Source of the DNA: Sphingobacteriales bacterium
GTDB taxonomy: Bacteria > Bacteroidota > Bacteroidia > Sphingobacteriales > Sphingobacteriaceae
Reading direction: 5' to 3'
Length of the DNA stretch: 60,438 bases
NCBI GenBank assembly: GCA_025353765.1
Contig: JANXOD010000023.1
Span: 1 to 60,438 of the forward strand
Under the pieces are notes generated by a model, which did no database searches, had not been told where the DNA came from, and was given only the letters and a program-made list of their open reading frames with translations. Position numbers and translations under genes: made by a program. Below, in pieces: positions 42,422 to 51,955 of the stretch; the first letter of the stretch is position 1, and each line of letters opens with the position of its first letter.

Positions 42422-44125
42422 ATGATATTAAAAAAACAACGAACATATATTCCTCAAAATTTGGATATAAATTGGGAGGCTCTGGAACCTATATTTATTG
42501 AATTACTAAATCGTGAGGTAAGCTCTACTGAAGAGCTTGAAAAATGGCTTCGAGACAGAAGTGAGTTAGAAGCAGCACTGGAAGAAGACTTCGCATGGCG
42601 ATACATTCGCATGACCTGCGATACAAGAGATGAAAAATTATTAGAGGATTTTCAGTTCTTCGCAACCGAAATTGAGCCTAAAATTGCACCCTTCAGCAAT
42701 GAACTAAACAAAAAATTTGTGAATAGTCCTTTTGCAGATGATTTAGATAAGGATAAATATTTCGTATACACTCGAGGTATTAAAAAAGCATTGGAGCTTT
42801 TTCGCGAAGAAAATATCCCATTACAAACCCAAATACAAGTTGAGCAGCAGCAATATCAGGCTATCACAGGTGCCATGTCGGTTACCATAAACGGACAGGA
42901 ATACACCCTTGAGCAAGCTTCTGTTTTCTTAAAAGATCTAAACAGAAATATTCGTCAGCAAGCCTGGGAAGCTATAACAGAACGCAGGTTGCAGGATAAA
43001 CAACAATTGGATGAGCTATTTAATAGTTTATTAAAGCTCCGTCATCAGGTGGCTTTAAACGCCGGGTTTGAAAATTTCCGTGATTATATGTTTCAGGCTT
43101 TAGGGCGTTTTGATTATACACCTCATGATTGTTATAAATTTCATGAGGCCATTGAACGCCAGATTGTCCCCATTTTACAGGAACAAGCCGAAAAACGTAA
43201 AGAAGCTTTAGGCTTAGAAATCTTAAAACCCTGGGATATGGAGGTAGATATTTCCGGGAAACCTGCTTTAAAACCTTTTCAAAACGGACAGGAATTGATT
43301 GATAAATCCATTAAATGTTTTCAAGGCTTAGACTCATATATTGGTCAGCGTTTAGAAATCATGAAAGCTAATGGTTTTTTTGATGTGGATAGCCGCAAAG
43401 GAAAAGCACCAGGAGGTTATAATTATCCTCTCGCAGAAACCGGGGCTCCTTTCATTTTCATGAACTCGGCCAATACCTTTCGGGATTTAACAACGATGGT
43501 GCATGAAGGTGGTCATGCTGTACATACGTTTATCACTGCCAATTTAGAACTAAATGATTTTAAACATCTTCCCTCAGAAGTTGCAGAACTGGCATCCATG
43601 AGCATGGAATTGATTTCGATGGATAAATGGGATGTGTTTTTTGATAATGAAGAAGATCTGAAACGGGCTAAACGTGACCAGTTGAAAGATGTATTAAAAA
43701 CTTTGCCATGGGTTGCTGTAATAGATCAGTTTCAGCATTGGATCTATACAAATCCCGAACATACAACTGAAGATCGCACCGAAGCATGGAAAAAGATTTT
43801 TGAACCCTTTGGTAATAATTTTACCGATTGGACAGATCATGATGATGCTTTAGGTAATTTATGGCAAAAGCAATTACATATTTTTGAGGTTCCTTTCTAT
43901 TATATCGAATATGGAATTGCCCAACTTGGGGCCATAGCCATATGGAAAAACTATAAAGAAAACCCGGAATTGGGCTTGCAAAAATATTTGGAGGCATTAA
44001 AATTAGGCTATACAAAAACCATTAGGGAAATTTATGAAACAGCCGGAATTGAATTTAATTTCGGTGCTGATTATGTAAAAGAACTGGCAGACTTTATTAA
44101 ACTGGAATTACATAAATTAGATTAA
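42422..44125 (+). CDS. M3-family oligoendopeptidase F-type peptidase
   Basis: A 567-residue cytosolic zinc peptidase. The active site is H-E-G-G-H at 361-365 (VHEGGHAVHTF), with the third ligand Glu in S-E-V-A-E-L-A-S-M-S-M-E about 25 residues later, as in M3B enzymes. The N-terminal helical lid (1-200) matches the pepF family, and there is no signal peptide. It degrades short peptides. The gene stands alone: 214 bp of gene-free DNA precede it and an LTA-synthase-like gene follows after 97 bp. Confidence 0.95.
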   Translation: MILKKQRTYIPQNLDINWEALEPIFIELLNREVSSTEELEKWLRDRSELEAALEEDFAWRYIRMTCDTRDEKLLEDFQFFATEIEPKIAPFSNELNKKFVNSPFADDLDKDKYFVYTRGIKKALELFREENIPLQTQIQVEQQQYQAITGAMSVTINGQEYTLEQASVFLKDLNRNIRQQAWEAITERRLQDKQQLDELFNSLLKLRHQVALNAGFENFRDYMFQALGRFDYTPHDCYKFHEAIERQIVPILQEQAEKRKEALGLEILKPWDMEVDISGKPALKPFQNGQELIDKSIKCFQGLDSYIGQRLEIMKANGFFDVDSRKGKAPGGYNYPLAETGAPFIFMNSANTFRDLTTMVHEGGHAVHTFITANLELNDFKHLPSEVAELASMSMELISMDKWDVFFDNEEDLKRAKRDQLKDVLKTLPWVAVIDQFQHWIYTNPEHTTEDRTEAWKKIFEPFGNNFTDWTDHDDALGNLWQKQLHIFEVPFYYIEYGIAQLGAIAIWKNYKENPELGLQKYLEALKLGYTKTIREIYETAGIEFNFGADYVKELADFIKLELHKLD

Positions 44126-44222
44126 ATAAAGCTTATTAAAAAGCCTATCTCATATAGATTTAGAGTTTTTTTATTATAAAAAACACCCCTGAAATTGTTA
44201 GAAAAAATAAAATCCCACTTAA

Positions 44223-46148
44223 ATGAGTTCTTTTAAAAAAAGCATTAAAACAGTGCTCAATCATCGCTTTGGGCCAGTTTTTTTAGTAACTATCTTAATT
44301 ATATTAATATCTTTCCTTACACGCATCGCATTATTAATCAAATCCGGAAGTTCTTTTGATTGGAGTGTGGGCAATATTATAGGTGTATTTGTAATAGGTT
44401 TGTTTTACGACCTTATAATGGCATCTTATTTTATTATTCCGTTGGTTATTTATATCTGGCTCATGCCTGATAAGATTTTTCGCAAACGCTGGCAACGGTT
44501 TTTACTCTACGGTTATTTTCTGATTATTATCTTTTTGCTGCTTTTTAATGCCGTATCAGAATGGTTTTTTTGGGATGAATTTTCAACACGTTATAATTTT
44601 ATTGCCGTAGATTATCTGATCTATACTACGGAAGTGGTTGGAAATATCTGGCAATCCTATCCTGTAGGTAAATTGCTAATTGCATTATTTATAATATCCA
44701 TCTTTCTCTTTTGGATAAGCCGGAAGTATATCAAAGCATCAACTGTTACGTCTTTACGATTTAAGCACCGTAGTCTTATTGCAGTAATCTTACTGGCCTT
44801 ACCTGTATTATCATTTATGGTAGTAAGTAATAAATTGAAAAACTTCAGCAATAATCAGTATGCTAATGAATTATCCGGAGATGGGCTTTATGATTTTGGC
44901 TCTGCTTTTATCAACAATGAACTTGATTACCCTACTTTTTATACTAAAATATCAGATGAGGAAGTAAATACTACTTTAAAAAAATTATTAAACACTAATA
45001 ACAGCACATTTAGTAATAAATCAGGCATAGAACGCCAAATAACTAATCATGGTGCAGAAAAACGAATGAATGTGGTGTTGATTAGCGTAGAAAGCTTAAG
45101 TGCCAATTTTTTAAGAGATTTTGGAAATAAAGATGGTCTTACCCCTAATTTAGATTCATTAGCCAATCATGGGATTTTATTTACAAACCTTTATGCTTCT
45201 GGTACACGTACTGTTCGCGGATTAGAAGCATTAGCCTTATCCATTCCGCCAACTCCTGGCCAATCCATTGTAAAGCGACCTGCTAATGAAAATTTATTCT
45301 CACTAGGAAGTGTGTTTCGTAGTAAAGGCTATAACACCAGCTACATTTACGGAGGTTATGGCTATTTTGATAATATGAGTTATTTCTTCGGCCATAATGG
45401 ATACGATGTAATAGATCGGGACGCCTTATCAAAGGAAGAAATACATTATGAAAATATTTGGGGAGTTGCAGATGAAGATCTTTTTACCCTATCGCTGCGG
45501 AAGTTAGATAATTATTATAAGAGCGGAAAACCCTTTTTCACTCAAATAATGACAGTCTCTAACCATCGTCCTTATACTTATCCGGAAGGACGAGTAAATA
45601 TACCATCCCATACAAACAGAGAGGGCGCTGTAAAATACACGGATTATGCTATTGGAAAATTTATTAAAGATGCCGGAAAAAAGCCCTGGTTTGATAATAC
45701 CATATTTGTAATAGTAGCAGACCATTGCGCATCCAGTGCCGGAAAAGTAGAATTACCTGTAGATAAATATCATATTCCTATGATTATTTATTCTCCTAAA
45801 AATATACAAGCCCAACATTTTAATCGTTTAACGGCACAAATAGATATTGCACCCACATTATTAGGGATGTTAAATTTTAGCTACAAAAGTAAATTCTTTG
45901 GATACGATATTTTCCGGTTAGAGCCCGGAAGAGAAAGGGCTTTCATTAGTACTTATCAGAGTTTAGGTTATATCCATAACGGCAAATTGCTTATTCTTGA
46001 ACCAAATCGGAAAGTGGAGCAGTTTACTCCGAATTTTAATACAGGTGAATCCAAACCAGAAAAAGTAGATCAAGAACTTTTAAAAGAAGCTATAGCTTAT
46101 TACCAGGGAGCATCCTATCTCTATAAAAATAGGTTGTATGGTAAATAA
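44223..46148 (+). CDS. LTA synthase-like membrane phosphoglycerol/phosphoethanolamine transferase
   Basis: A 641-residue protein with five N-terminal membrane helices (about 15-35, 48-75, 92-115, 145-162, 183-200) and an extracytoplasmic sulfatase-fold domain. Seen: V-L-I-S-V-E-S-L-S (metal-binding Glu), Y-A-S-G-T-R-T-V-R-G (nucleophilic Thr), F-F-T-Q-I-M-T-V-S-N-H-R-P, and V-I-V-A-D-H-C-A (the D-H metal pair). In Gram-negative Bacteroidota such enzymes modify membrane glycans or lipids rather than build lipoteichoic acid. The substrate is not deducible. Confidence 0.9.
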   Translation: MSSFKKSIKTVLNHRFGPVFLVTILIILISFLTRIALLIKSGSSFDWSVGNIIGVFVIGLFYDLIMASYFIIPLVIYIWLMPDKIFRKRWQRFLLYGYFLIIIFLLLFNAVSEWFFWDEFSTRYNFIAVDYLIYTTEVVGNIWQSYPVGKLLIALFIISIFLFWISRKYIKASTVTSLRFKHRSLIAVILLALPVLSFMVVSNKLKNFSNNQYANELSGDGLYDFGSAFINNELDYPTFYTKISDEEVNTTLKKLLNTNNSTFSNKSGIERQITNHGAEKRMNVVLISVESLSANFLRDFGNKDGLTPNLDSLANHGILFTNLYASGTRTVRGLEALALSIPPTPGQSIVKRPANENLFSLGSVFRSKGYNTSYIYGGYGYFDNMSYFFGHNGYDVIDRDALSKEEIHYENIWGVADEDLFTLSLRKLDNYYKSGKPFFTQIMTVSNHRPYTYPEGRVNIPSHTNREGAVKYTDYAIGKFIKDAGKKPWFDNTIFVIVADHCASSAGKVELPVDKYHIPMIIYSPKNIQAQHFNRLTAQIDIAPTLLGMLNFSYKSKFFGYDIFRLEPGRERAFISTYQSLGYIHNGKLLILEPNRKVEQFTPNFNTGESKPEKVDQELLKEAIAYYQGASYLYKNRLYGK

Positions 46149-46245
46149 AGCATTTGTTTCTTAACTAAAAATTAACAACTTTGGATTTGTATATTCTTAA
46201 ATCATCAAGATACTCTTAAACTTAAAGAAAACTTAACGCATAATT

Positions 46246-47949
46246 ATGTCAAATTTTTTACGCAAGAAATCTATCGTTCAAATTATGAGAGACCGTCAGG
46301 CAGGTTTTTCGGATGCAGAATCTGAAGCATCTGGCCTCAACCGGGTTTTAAAAGTTAAAGATCTTACTTTAATGGGAATTGCCGCCGTTATTGGAGCCGG
46401 AATTTTCTCTACCATTGGCAACGCTTCTTTTTTGGGCGGCCCAGGAGTGAGTCTTTTATTCGTTCTAACTGCAGTTACCTGTGGGTTTTCAGCCTTGTGT
46501 TATGCAGAATTTGCATCACGGATTCCCGTTTCGGGAAGTGCTTATACCTATGCTTATGCTTCATTTGGCGAATTAGTTGCCTGGATTATAGGATGGGATC
46601 TATTAATGGAATACGCCATTGGAAATATCGCGGTAGCCATATCCTGGAGTGAGTATTTTACCAATTTATTAGAGGGATTTAACATTCATATTCCGGCCTA
46701 TTTAACCATGGATTATCTTTCTGCTTACCGGGCAAATGCCGAGGTATTAGCTGCCGGAGGTAATTTAGGAGCACTTAGTGAAAAAGTGAAATTTGCTGCT
46801 CAGGCATGGTCAACTGCACCAAGTTTAGGAAGCATTAAATTCATTGCCGATATACCTGCTTTAGGAATAGTTTTTTTAATTACTTATCTGGTATACATTG
46901 GTATCCGGGAAACTAAAAAAGCAACTAATGCGATGGTTATATTAAAAGTGGCTGTAGTAATTGGTGTTATTGTACTCGGCTTTTTTTACATCACTCCTGC
47001 TAATTGGCATCCCTTTTTACCTAATGGTTTTGAAGGAATGATGAAAGGAGTTTCGGGTGTTTTCTTTGCTTATATTGGTTTTGATGCGATTTCAACAACA
47101 GCAGAAGAATGTGAAAATCCACAACGGGACTTACCGAAAGGAATGATCTATTCTCTCATTATTTGTACCATTTTATATATTTTGGTTGCTTTGGTTTTAA
47201 CCGGAATGGTAAGTTATAAAGAACTTCAGGTAGAAGACCCACTGGCTTTTGTATTCAAAAGAGTTGGACTGGAAAAAATAAGTTATGTGATCTCCATTAG
47301 TGCTGTAATTGCTACAGCCAGTGTTTTATTAATCTTTCAAATGGGACAGCCACGTATTTGGATGAGCATGAGTCGTGATGGTTTATTACCTAAAAAGTTT
47401 TCGAGCATACACCCTAAATATAAAACTCCCTGGTTTGCAACTATAGTAACTGGTATAGTAGTTGCTGTCCCGGCCTTGTTTATGAACCTTACAGAAGTTA
47501 CCGATTTAACTAGTATAGGAACCTTATTTGCTTTTGTACTGGTATGTGGCGGCGTTCTCCTGCTACCTAAAGAAGAAATTACAGATGAAAACCGCAAACA
47601 GTTCCGCATTCCTTATATTAATGCCAAGTATATTATACCAGTATTGTTCATTATTGGGATTATTGTTTTCCGAGATGGGATAACTAAACTCTTTAATTAT
47701 AATGGTGACTGGCATAGTTATAAAGATAAACTCCCCTACTTCCTGTTCATTATTGCCGCAGCAATCATGGCTGTAATATCCTTCACTAAGAATCTTTCAT
47801 TAATACCAGTTATGGGCCTTTTAAGCTGTCTGTATTTAATGACGGAATTAGGTTATACTAATTGGCTACGGTTTTTAATATGGCTTGTAATTGGCTTGGT
47901 TATCTACTTTACTTATGGGTACCATAAAAGCAAGCTAAATCAGGAATAA
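46246..47949 (+). CDS. APC-family amino acid permease (cationic amino acid transporter type)
   Basis: A 567-residue permease with about 14 helices. The first helix carries the APC signature I-G-A-G-I-F-S-T-I-G-N, and C-Y-A-E-F-A-S-R-I-P-V-S-G-S-A-Y-T-Y and G-F-D-A-I-S-T-T-A-E-E follow, as in the CAT/YfnA subfamily. A longer extracytoplasmic loop sits between helices 4 and 5 (about 155-205). It probably imports amino acids with protons; specificity unknown. A hairpin terminator follows the stop. Confidence 0.92.
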   Translation: MSNFLRKKSIVQIMRDRQAGFSDAESEASGLNRVLKVKDLTLMGIAAVIGAGIFSTIGNASFLGGPGVSLLFVLTAVTCGFSALCYAEFASRIPVSGSAYTYAYASFGELVAWIIGWDLLMEYAIGNIAVAISWSEYFTNLLEGFNIHIPAYLTMDYLSAYRANAEVLAAGGNLGALSEKVKFAAQAWSTAPSLGSIKFIADIPALGIVFLITYLVYIGIRETKKATNAMVILKVAVVIGVIVLGFFYITPANWHPFLPNGFEGMMKGVSGVFFAYIGFDAISTTAEECENPQRDLPKGMIYSLIICTILYILVALVLTGMVSYKELQVEDPLAFVFKRVGLEKISYVISISAVIATASVLLIFQMGQPRIWMSMSRDGLLPKKFSSIHPKYKTPWFATIVTGIVVAVPALFMNLTEVTDLTSIGTLFAFVLVCGGVLLLPKEEITDENRKQFRIPYINAKYIIPVLFIIGIIVFRDGITKLFNYNGDWHSYKDKLPYFLFIIAAAIMAVISFTKNLSLIPVMGLLSCLYLMTELGYTNWLRFLIWLVIGLVIYFTYGYHKSKLNQE

Positions 47950-47984
47950 ATATATAATTACATCTATATAAAGACTCATTTTAG

Positions 47985-48017
47985 AAGTCCCAGGTACATA
48001 AGTATCTGGGAACTTTT
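47985..48017 (+). terminator. Terminator after the amino acid permease gene
   Basis: The stem AAGTCCCAGGTAC pairs with GTATCTGGGAACTT (one bulged A and one G-T pair), loop ATAA, followed by TTTTA. It is 36 bp past the permease stop. Confidence 0.75.
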
Positions 48018-48226
48018 ATTTATAAACTGCCTGCTTATTCATTTGCAATAATTAATAAAGGGTACATATGTTATCCTGATATTAAAAAAACTCTACTTTA
48101 TTATCCTGCAATTGTTAAACTGGCATTAAAGTTGTCGATATCTTGCTCGTTCTAATCCTAATTTTTATTTATGGAACTCGTAACTTATACATTGCCAATA
48201 TCGTATAGATCTAAAAAATTACTGGT

Positions 48227-48448
48227 ATGAAAAAGCTATTTTTTATTTCTATTCTAATCTACTCGGGAGTTTTTTGCTTTTTGAATGAAACTTATTGGAA
48301 ACCAAATGATTCTGATAAATTAAAATCGGAGAGAGATATAAGGAATGTTATTAATGGTGCAGCAAGACAAAATCCAGTAGTTAAATTTAATACTATTGCA
48401 GATAAGAAGATTACAAACACATACGGCAATATACTTCCACTATATTGA
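48227..48448 (+). CDS. Small exported hypothetical protein
   Basis: A 73-residue protein with a clear signal or anchor segment (M-K-K-L-F-F-I-S-I-L-I-Y-S-G-V-F-C-F-L) and a polar tail rich in N, K and D. No family is recognised. It lies alone between the permease terminator and the kup terminator, preceded by about 200 bp in which I see no other gene. The K-K start followed by a hydrophobic core supports it as real, but its small size and lack of neighbours leave doubt. Confidence 0.5.
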   Translation: MKKLFFISILIYSGVFCFLNETYWKPNDSDKLKSERDIRNVINGAARQNPVVKFNTIADKKITNTYGNILPLY

Positions 48449-48523
48449 ATTTAATGTCTGATATCATAAAAATTCAATATGTAAATATTTTATATTACTT
48501 CAACTATAATAGATATAGTTTCA

Positions 48524-48554
48524 TAGAAAACCCTCTCTTCACAGAAGGTTTTTC
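48524..48554 (-). terminator. Probable terminator after kup
   Basis: An imperfect hairpin GAAAACC...GGTTTTTC with an inner CTTC/GAAG pairing, just past the kup stop on the minus strand. Confidence 0.55.
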
Positions 48555-48560
48555 CATTTA

Positions 48561-50528
48561 CTAACCAATCCGTTTGAGTTCATCCGGGCTTTGTGAAGAT
48601 ACAATAAGTGGTACACGTTCTATAGTTACAAAACTCACGTCCAATCCAAAACCCCGTTCCTCAGATAAACTACACTTTTTCAAAATAAAATAGTAATCCA
48701 TCACAAAGCTTTCTACAAAACTTAATACACTAGAACGTGATAACACTTTCTCTAATACAACGAATCTAAAGTCGCCTACAATTTTATGCTTATTTAATGA
48801 ATGGTATTTGCTTGTTATATCAACTTCACCACGTTTAACCAGATCTTCCACAACAGTTCTAAAAAAAACATTTATTTGCTGTTCAACCCTAAAGCCTAAT
48901 TTAAAATCAACGCGTATCAATTTATTGGGAATTAAAAAATCTACTTTATACTCTCTTGTATAGGGCTCATCCATTACATCTACGTGAACCAACCAATATA
49001 CATCAGCACGCTTTGGCTGCTTCTGCAAAATAGAGTACATGATTTTAGATTCAACTTCTGATTTGAAATTAGCACTGGTTAAATAAACTAATTGCGAAGC
49101 ATATTTAGGCACCGATTCATCATCACTTAACTCTTTAATGATTGGATAATAATCTTCAATTTCTACAAAACGAACAAAGCGATTTTTAATTCGTCTGGCT
49201 CTTGACCAAGCCCACATGACTGATAAAAATATAGAGGCCAAAGTTAAGGTAAACCAACCACCATGCATAAATTTAGCCATGTTTCCTGCCAGAAATCCAA
49301 GCTCAACAAAACCGTAAATAGTCAGGAAAATAACGATGATATAATTAGGCATTTTTATACGTTTCAAATAAACCGAGATAAGTATCGTAGTCATTAAAAA
49401 TGTAAGGTTAATAGCCAGGCCATAAGCACCCTCCATATTTTGAGATTCTTTAAATATCAGTACAACTACCACACAACCTAACCATAATATTGTATTTATG
49501 GATGGGACGTATAGCTGACCTTTTTGATTACTTGGATAATTAATTTTCACCTTTGGCCATAAATTTAATTTTACAGCTTCAGAAATTAATGTAAAGGAAC
49601 CGGATATAAGAGCCTGACTGGCAATAACAGCAGCAACAGTGGCAATACAGATACCAAATATCAGGAACCATTGAGGCATAAGACTGAAGAATGGATTTTC
49701 ACCACCTAAAGTAGTTCCCTGGTTATGCCATAACCAAACACCCTGGCCAAAGTAATTGAGCAACAGGCATGTTTTCACAAACATCCAGCTTATACGAATA
49801 TTAGAGCGTCCGCAATGTCCTAAATCTGAATATAAAGCTTCTGCCCCTGTTGTACAAAGGAATACAGCTCCCAGAATATATAAAGCATTCGGGTTGGTGG
49901 ACAACAGCAAATAGGCATAATAAGGATTAATAGCTTTAAGTATCTCAGGATACTGTAAAACATATACACCACCTAAAACGGCCATCATACCAAACCATAA
50001 AAACATTAATGGACCGAAAGCCCTTCCAACTAATGACGATCCAAATTGCTGTATTAGAAATAATAAAGAGATAATAGTAATAACAATAGGCACAGTATAC
50101 ATCGTTGGATAGAAGGTTCTTAATCCCTCTACTGCTGCAGAAACGGTAATGGGAGGAGTTATCATTCCATCAGCCAGTAAAGCCGAAGCTCCAATCATAG
50201 CCGGAAATACCAGCCACTTGGCCTTTCGTCTAACTAAAGAATATAAAGACAATATTCCGCCTTCACCTTTATTATCAGCACGCAGGGTAATTATTACGTA
50301 TTTCAGTGTGGTTAGGAGAGTTAACGTCCAAAATATACAGGAGAGACCCCCAAGTATAAGATCTGTAGTTATGATACGATCTCCGGCAATAGCTTTAAAA
50401 ACATATAGTGGCGATGTACCAATATCCCCATAAATAATTCCTAAACTGATTAGTAAGCCTGCGGCAGAGAGCTTATGAATGTTTTTTTGCTTTGACACTT
50501 TTGTTAAAATAAGGTCACAAAAGTACAT
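48561..50528 (-). CDS. kup: Potassium uptake protein Kup
   Basis: A 655-residue K+/H+ symporter of the KUP/HAK family: twelve helices in the first two thirds and a cytoplasmic C-domain. Signatures: G-I-I-Y-G-D-I-G-T-S-P-L-Y-V (about 31-44), R-A-D-N-K-G-E-G-G near 83-91, and L-A-D-G-M-I-T-P-P. The ATG at 50528 lies under the -7 element at 50518-50525, so the more likely start is the GTG at 50496-50498 (residue 11), giving V-S-K-Q-K-N-I-H-K-L. It imports potassium, especially at low external concentration. Confidence 0.95.
   Translation of the reverse strand: MYFCDLILTKVSKQKNIHKLSAAGLLISLGIIYGDIGTSPLYVFKAIAGDRIITTDLILGGLSCIFWTLTLLTTLKYVIITLRADNKGEGGILSLYSLVRRKAKWLVFPAMIGASALLADGMITPPITVSAAVEGLRTFYPTMYTVPIVITIISLLFLIQQFGSSLVGRAFGPLMFLWFGMMAVLGGVYVLQYPEILKAINPYYAYLLLSTNPNALYILGAVFLCTTGAEALYSDLGHCGRSNIRISWMFVKTCLLLNYFGQGVWLWHNQGTTLGGENPFFSLMPQWFLIFGICIATVAAVIASQALISGSFTLISEAVKLNLWPKVKINYPSNQKGQLYVPSINTILWLGCVVVVLIFKESQNMEGAYGLAINLTFLMTTILISVYLKRIKMPNYIIVIFLTIYGFVELGFLAGNMAKFMHGGWFTLTLASIFLSVMWAWSRARRIKNRFVRFVEIEDYYPIIKELSDDESVPKYASQLVYLTSANFKSEVESKIMYSILQKQPKRADVYWLVHVDVMDEPYTREYKVDFLIPNKLIRVDFKLGFRVEQQINVFFRTVVEDLVKRGEVDITSKYHSLNKHKIVGDFRFVVLEKVLSRSSVLSFVESFVMDYYFILKKCSLSEERGFGLDVSFVTIERVPLIVSSQSPDELKRIG
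50518..50525 (-). promoter_or_regulatory. Bacteroidota -7 element deciding the kup start
   Basis: On the minus strand it reads TACTTTTG (TAnnTTTG). It overlaps the first codons of the longest kup frame, so the mRNA would start after that ATG and translation at the downstream GTG. Confidence 0.42.
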
Positions 50529-50701
50529 CTTAAAAAGAATTTAACAATGGTTTAGATATCCTGCTTTATGCCTGAAAGCTATTCATTAGTCTAAATAAGC
50601 TTAATAGCCTGAATTTGAATTATTTAAATTTCAGATTTGTTAAAAAGTGTTAAAAACTTTAATCAGTATAAGTACGTATGAACTATTAATATAATTATTT
50701 C

Positions 50702-50709
50702 TATTTTTG
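50702..50709 (+). promoter_or_regulatory. Bacteroidota -7 element for the T9SS sorting-domain protein
   Basis: TATTTTTG matches TAnnTTTG and lies 34 bp upstream of the ATG at 50744. Confidence 0.42.
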
Positions 50710-50743
50710 TATAGCATCTACCAAATGATAAAAACAAAACAAT

Positions 50744-51292
50744 ATGATGAAAAAGTACCTACCTTATTTAAGCATTCTTATCCTATTTATCCTTCTGCTA
50801 GGAGGATATAATACAGCATATGCCAATCATTACGTATCTTCTTTAAAAGATAGTACTAAAACTAAAGTAAAAGGTATCGCTAAAATTAGTGATACACGCT
50901 CCAACAAACCTTCGTATATAAAAAAAGGAGTTAAAGTAAACTTTGTTCCATTCAATCCTAACGAAGATAGATTTGGAGGAAATTTCTTTGATATTTCGGC
51001 AAAAACTATCGTAATGCCTAATGACGATAAAGTGTTGAATAACGTCAAAGTATATCCTAATCCTGTTTCAGATTTATTAAATCTTACTTATCGTGTAAAC
51101 AAGGATGCCAACGTGACTATTAAGATTATGGATGTACTGGGAAATGAAATCGCAACCTTGCTATCTGAAAGAATAGCTGCCGGCGAACAAACCAGTTCAT
51201 TTAATATTGCATCACGTTTAAACAGCGGATTTTACTTTGTCCGTTTTAATGTGGGTAACGAAACGGTTATTAAACGAATATCGGTACTATAA
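50744..51292 (+). CDS. Small secreted protein with T9SS type A sorting domain
   Basis: A 182-residue protein made of a signal peptide (about 1-28), a short polar, probably disordered middle (about 29-100) and a C-terminal sorting domain of about 80 residues. That domain shows V-K-V-Y-P-N-P-V-S-D-L-L-N-L-T-Y (102-117), I-K-I-M-D-V-L-G-N-E-I, L-N-S-G-F-Y-F-V-R-F and a final V-I-K-R-I-S-V-L. This domain directs proteins through the type IX secretion system to the surface. There is almost no cargo domain. It is monocistronic with its own -7 element. Confidence 0.87.
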   Translation: MMKKYLPYLSILILFILLLGGYNTAYANHYVSSLKDSTKTKVKGIAKISDTRSNKPSYIKKGVKVNFVPFNPNEDRFGGNFFDISAKTIVMPNDDKVLNNVKVYPNPVSDLLNLTYRVNKDANVTIKIMDVLGNEIATLLSERIAAGEQTSSFNIASRLNSGFYFVRFNVGNETVIKRISVL

Positions 51293-51343
51293 TTCTACCT
51301 TATATCTTTTTGTTCCCTGCGCTTTGCTTGCTATATTAGCAGC

Positions 51344-51955
51344 ATGAAGATTATTGCTATTGGACGTAATTATGCCGAACATGCTAAAGAACTAAATAAT
51401 CCTGTACCTGCCGTTCCGGTCATATTTATGAAACCGGATACGGCATTGTTAAAAGACAATAAACCCTTTTATCATCCGGAGTTTTCAGCAGATATTCATC
51501 ATGAGATTGAAGTTGTTATAAAGATCTCTAAAGAAGGGAAACATATAGCAGAAAAATTTGCTTCTGCTTATTATGATGAAATTGGCATTGGAATAGATTT
51601 TACAGCCCGGGATATTCAGCAAAAGCATAAAGAAAAAGGCCTGCCCTGGGAACTGGCCAAATCATTTGACAATTCGGCTCCAGTAAGTAAATTCATTCCC
51701 AAAACACAATTTCCTGATCTATATAATATAGATTTCCATTTGGAAGTGAATGGGAAAACTGTCCAGCAGGGAAATACCAAAGACTTATTATTCTCCTTTG
51801 AACGCATCATTGTTTTCGTTTCGCAATATATCACACTTAAAAAAGGTGACCTTATATTTACAGGAACCCCGGCCGGAGTTGGGAAAGTGAATATAGGCGA
51901 TCATCTGGCAGGTTATTTGACAGGGGAGAAATTATTGGATTTTTATGTCCGGTAA
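51344..51955 (+). CDS. Fumarylacetoacetate hydrolase family protein
   Basis: A 203-residue FAH-fold hydrolase: I-G-R-N-Y-A-E-H-A-K-E (7-17), F-M-K-P-D-T-A near 27-33, H-H-E-I-E-V-V-I (metal-binding Glu pair) near 47-54, G-I-G-I-D-F-T-A-R-D near 75-84, and I-F-T-G-T-P-A-G-V-G near 169-178. Small FAH proteins act as acylpyruvases or oxaloacetate decarboxylases. A -33 TTTTTG with a 19-bp spacer and a TATATTAG element lie upstream. The next gene starts within or just after its end. Confidence 0.92.
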   Translation: MKIIAIGRNYAEHAKELNNPVPAVPVIFMKPDTALLKDNKPFYHPEFSADIHHEIEVVIKISKEGKHIAEKFASAYYDEIGIGIDFTARDIQQKHKEKGLPWELAKSFDNSAPVSKFIPKTQFPDLYNIDFHLEVNGKTVQQGNTKDLLFSFERIIVFVSQYITLKKGDLIFTGTPAGVGKVNIGDHLAGYLTGEKLLDFYVR

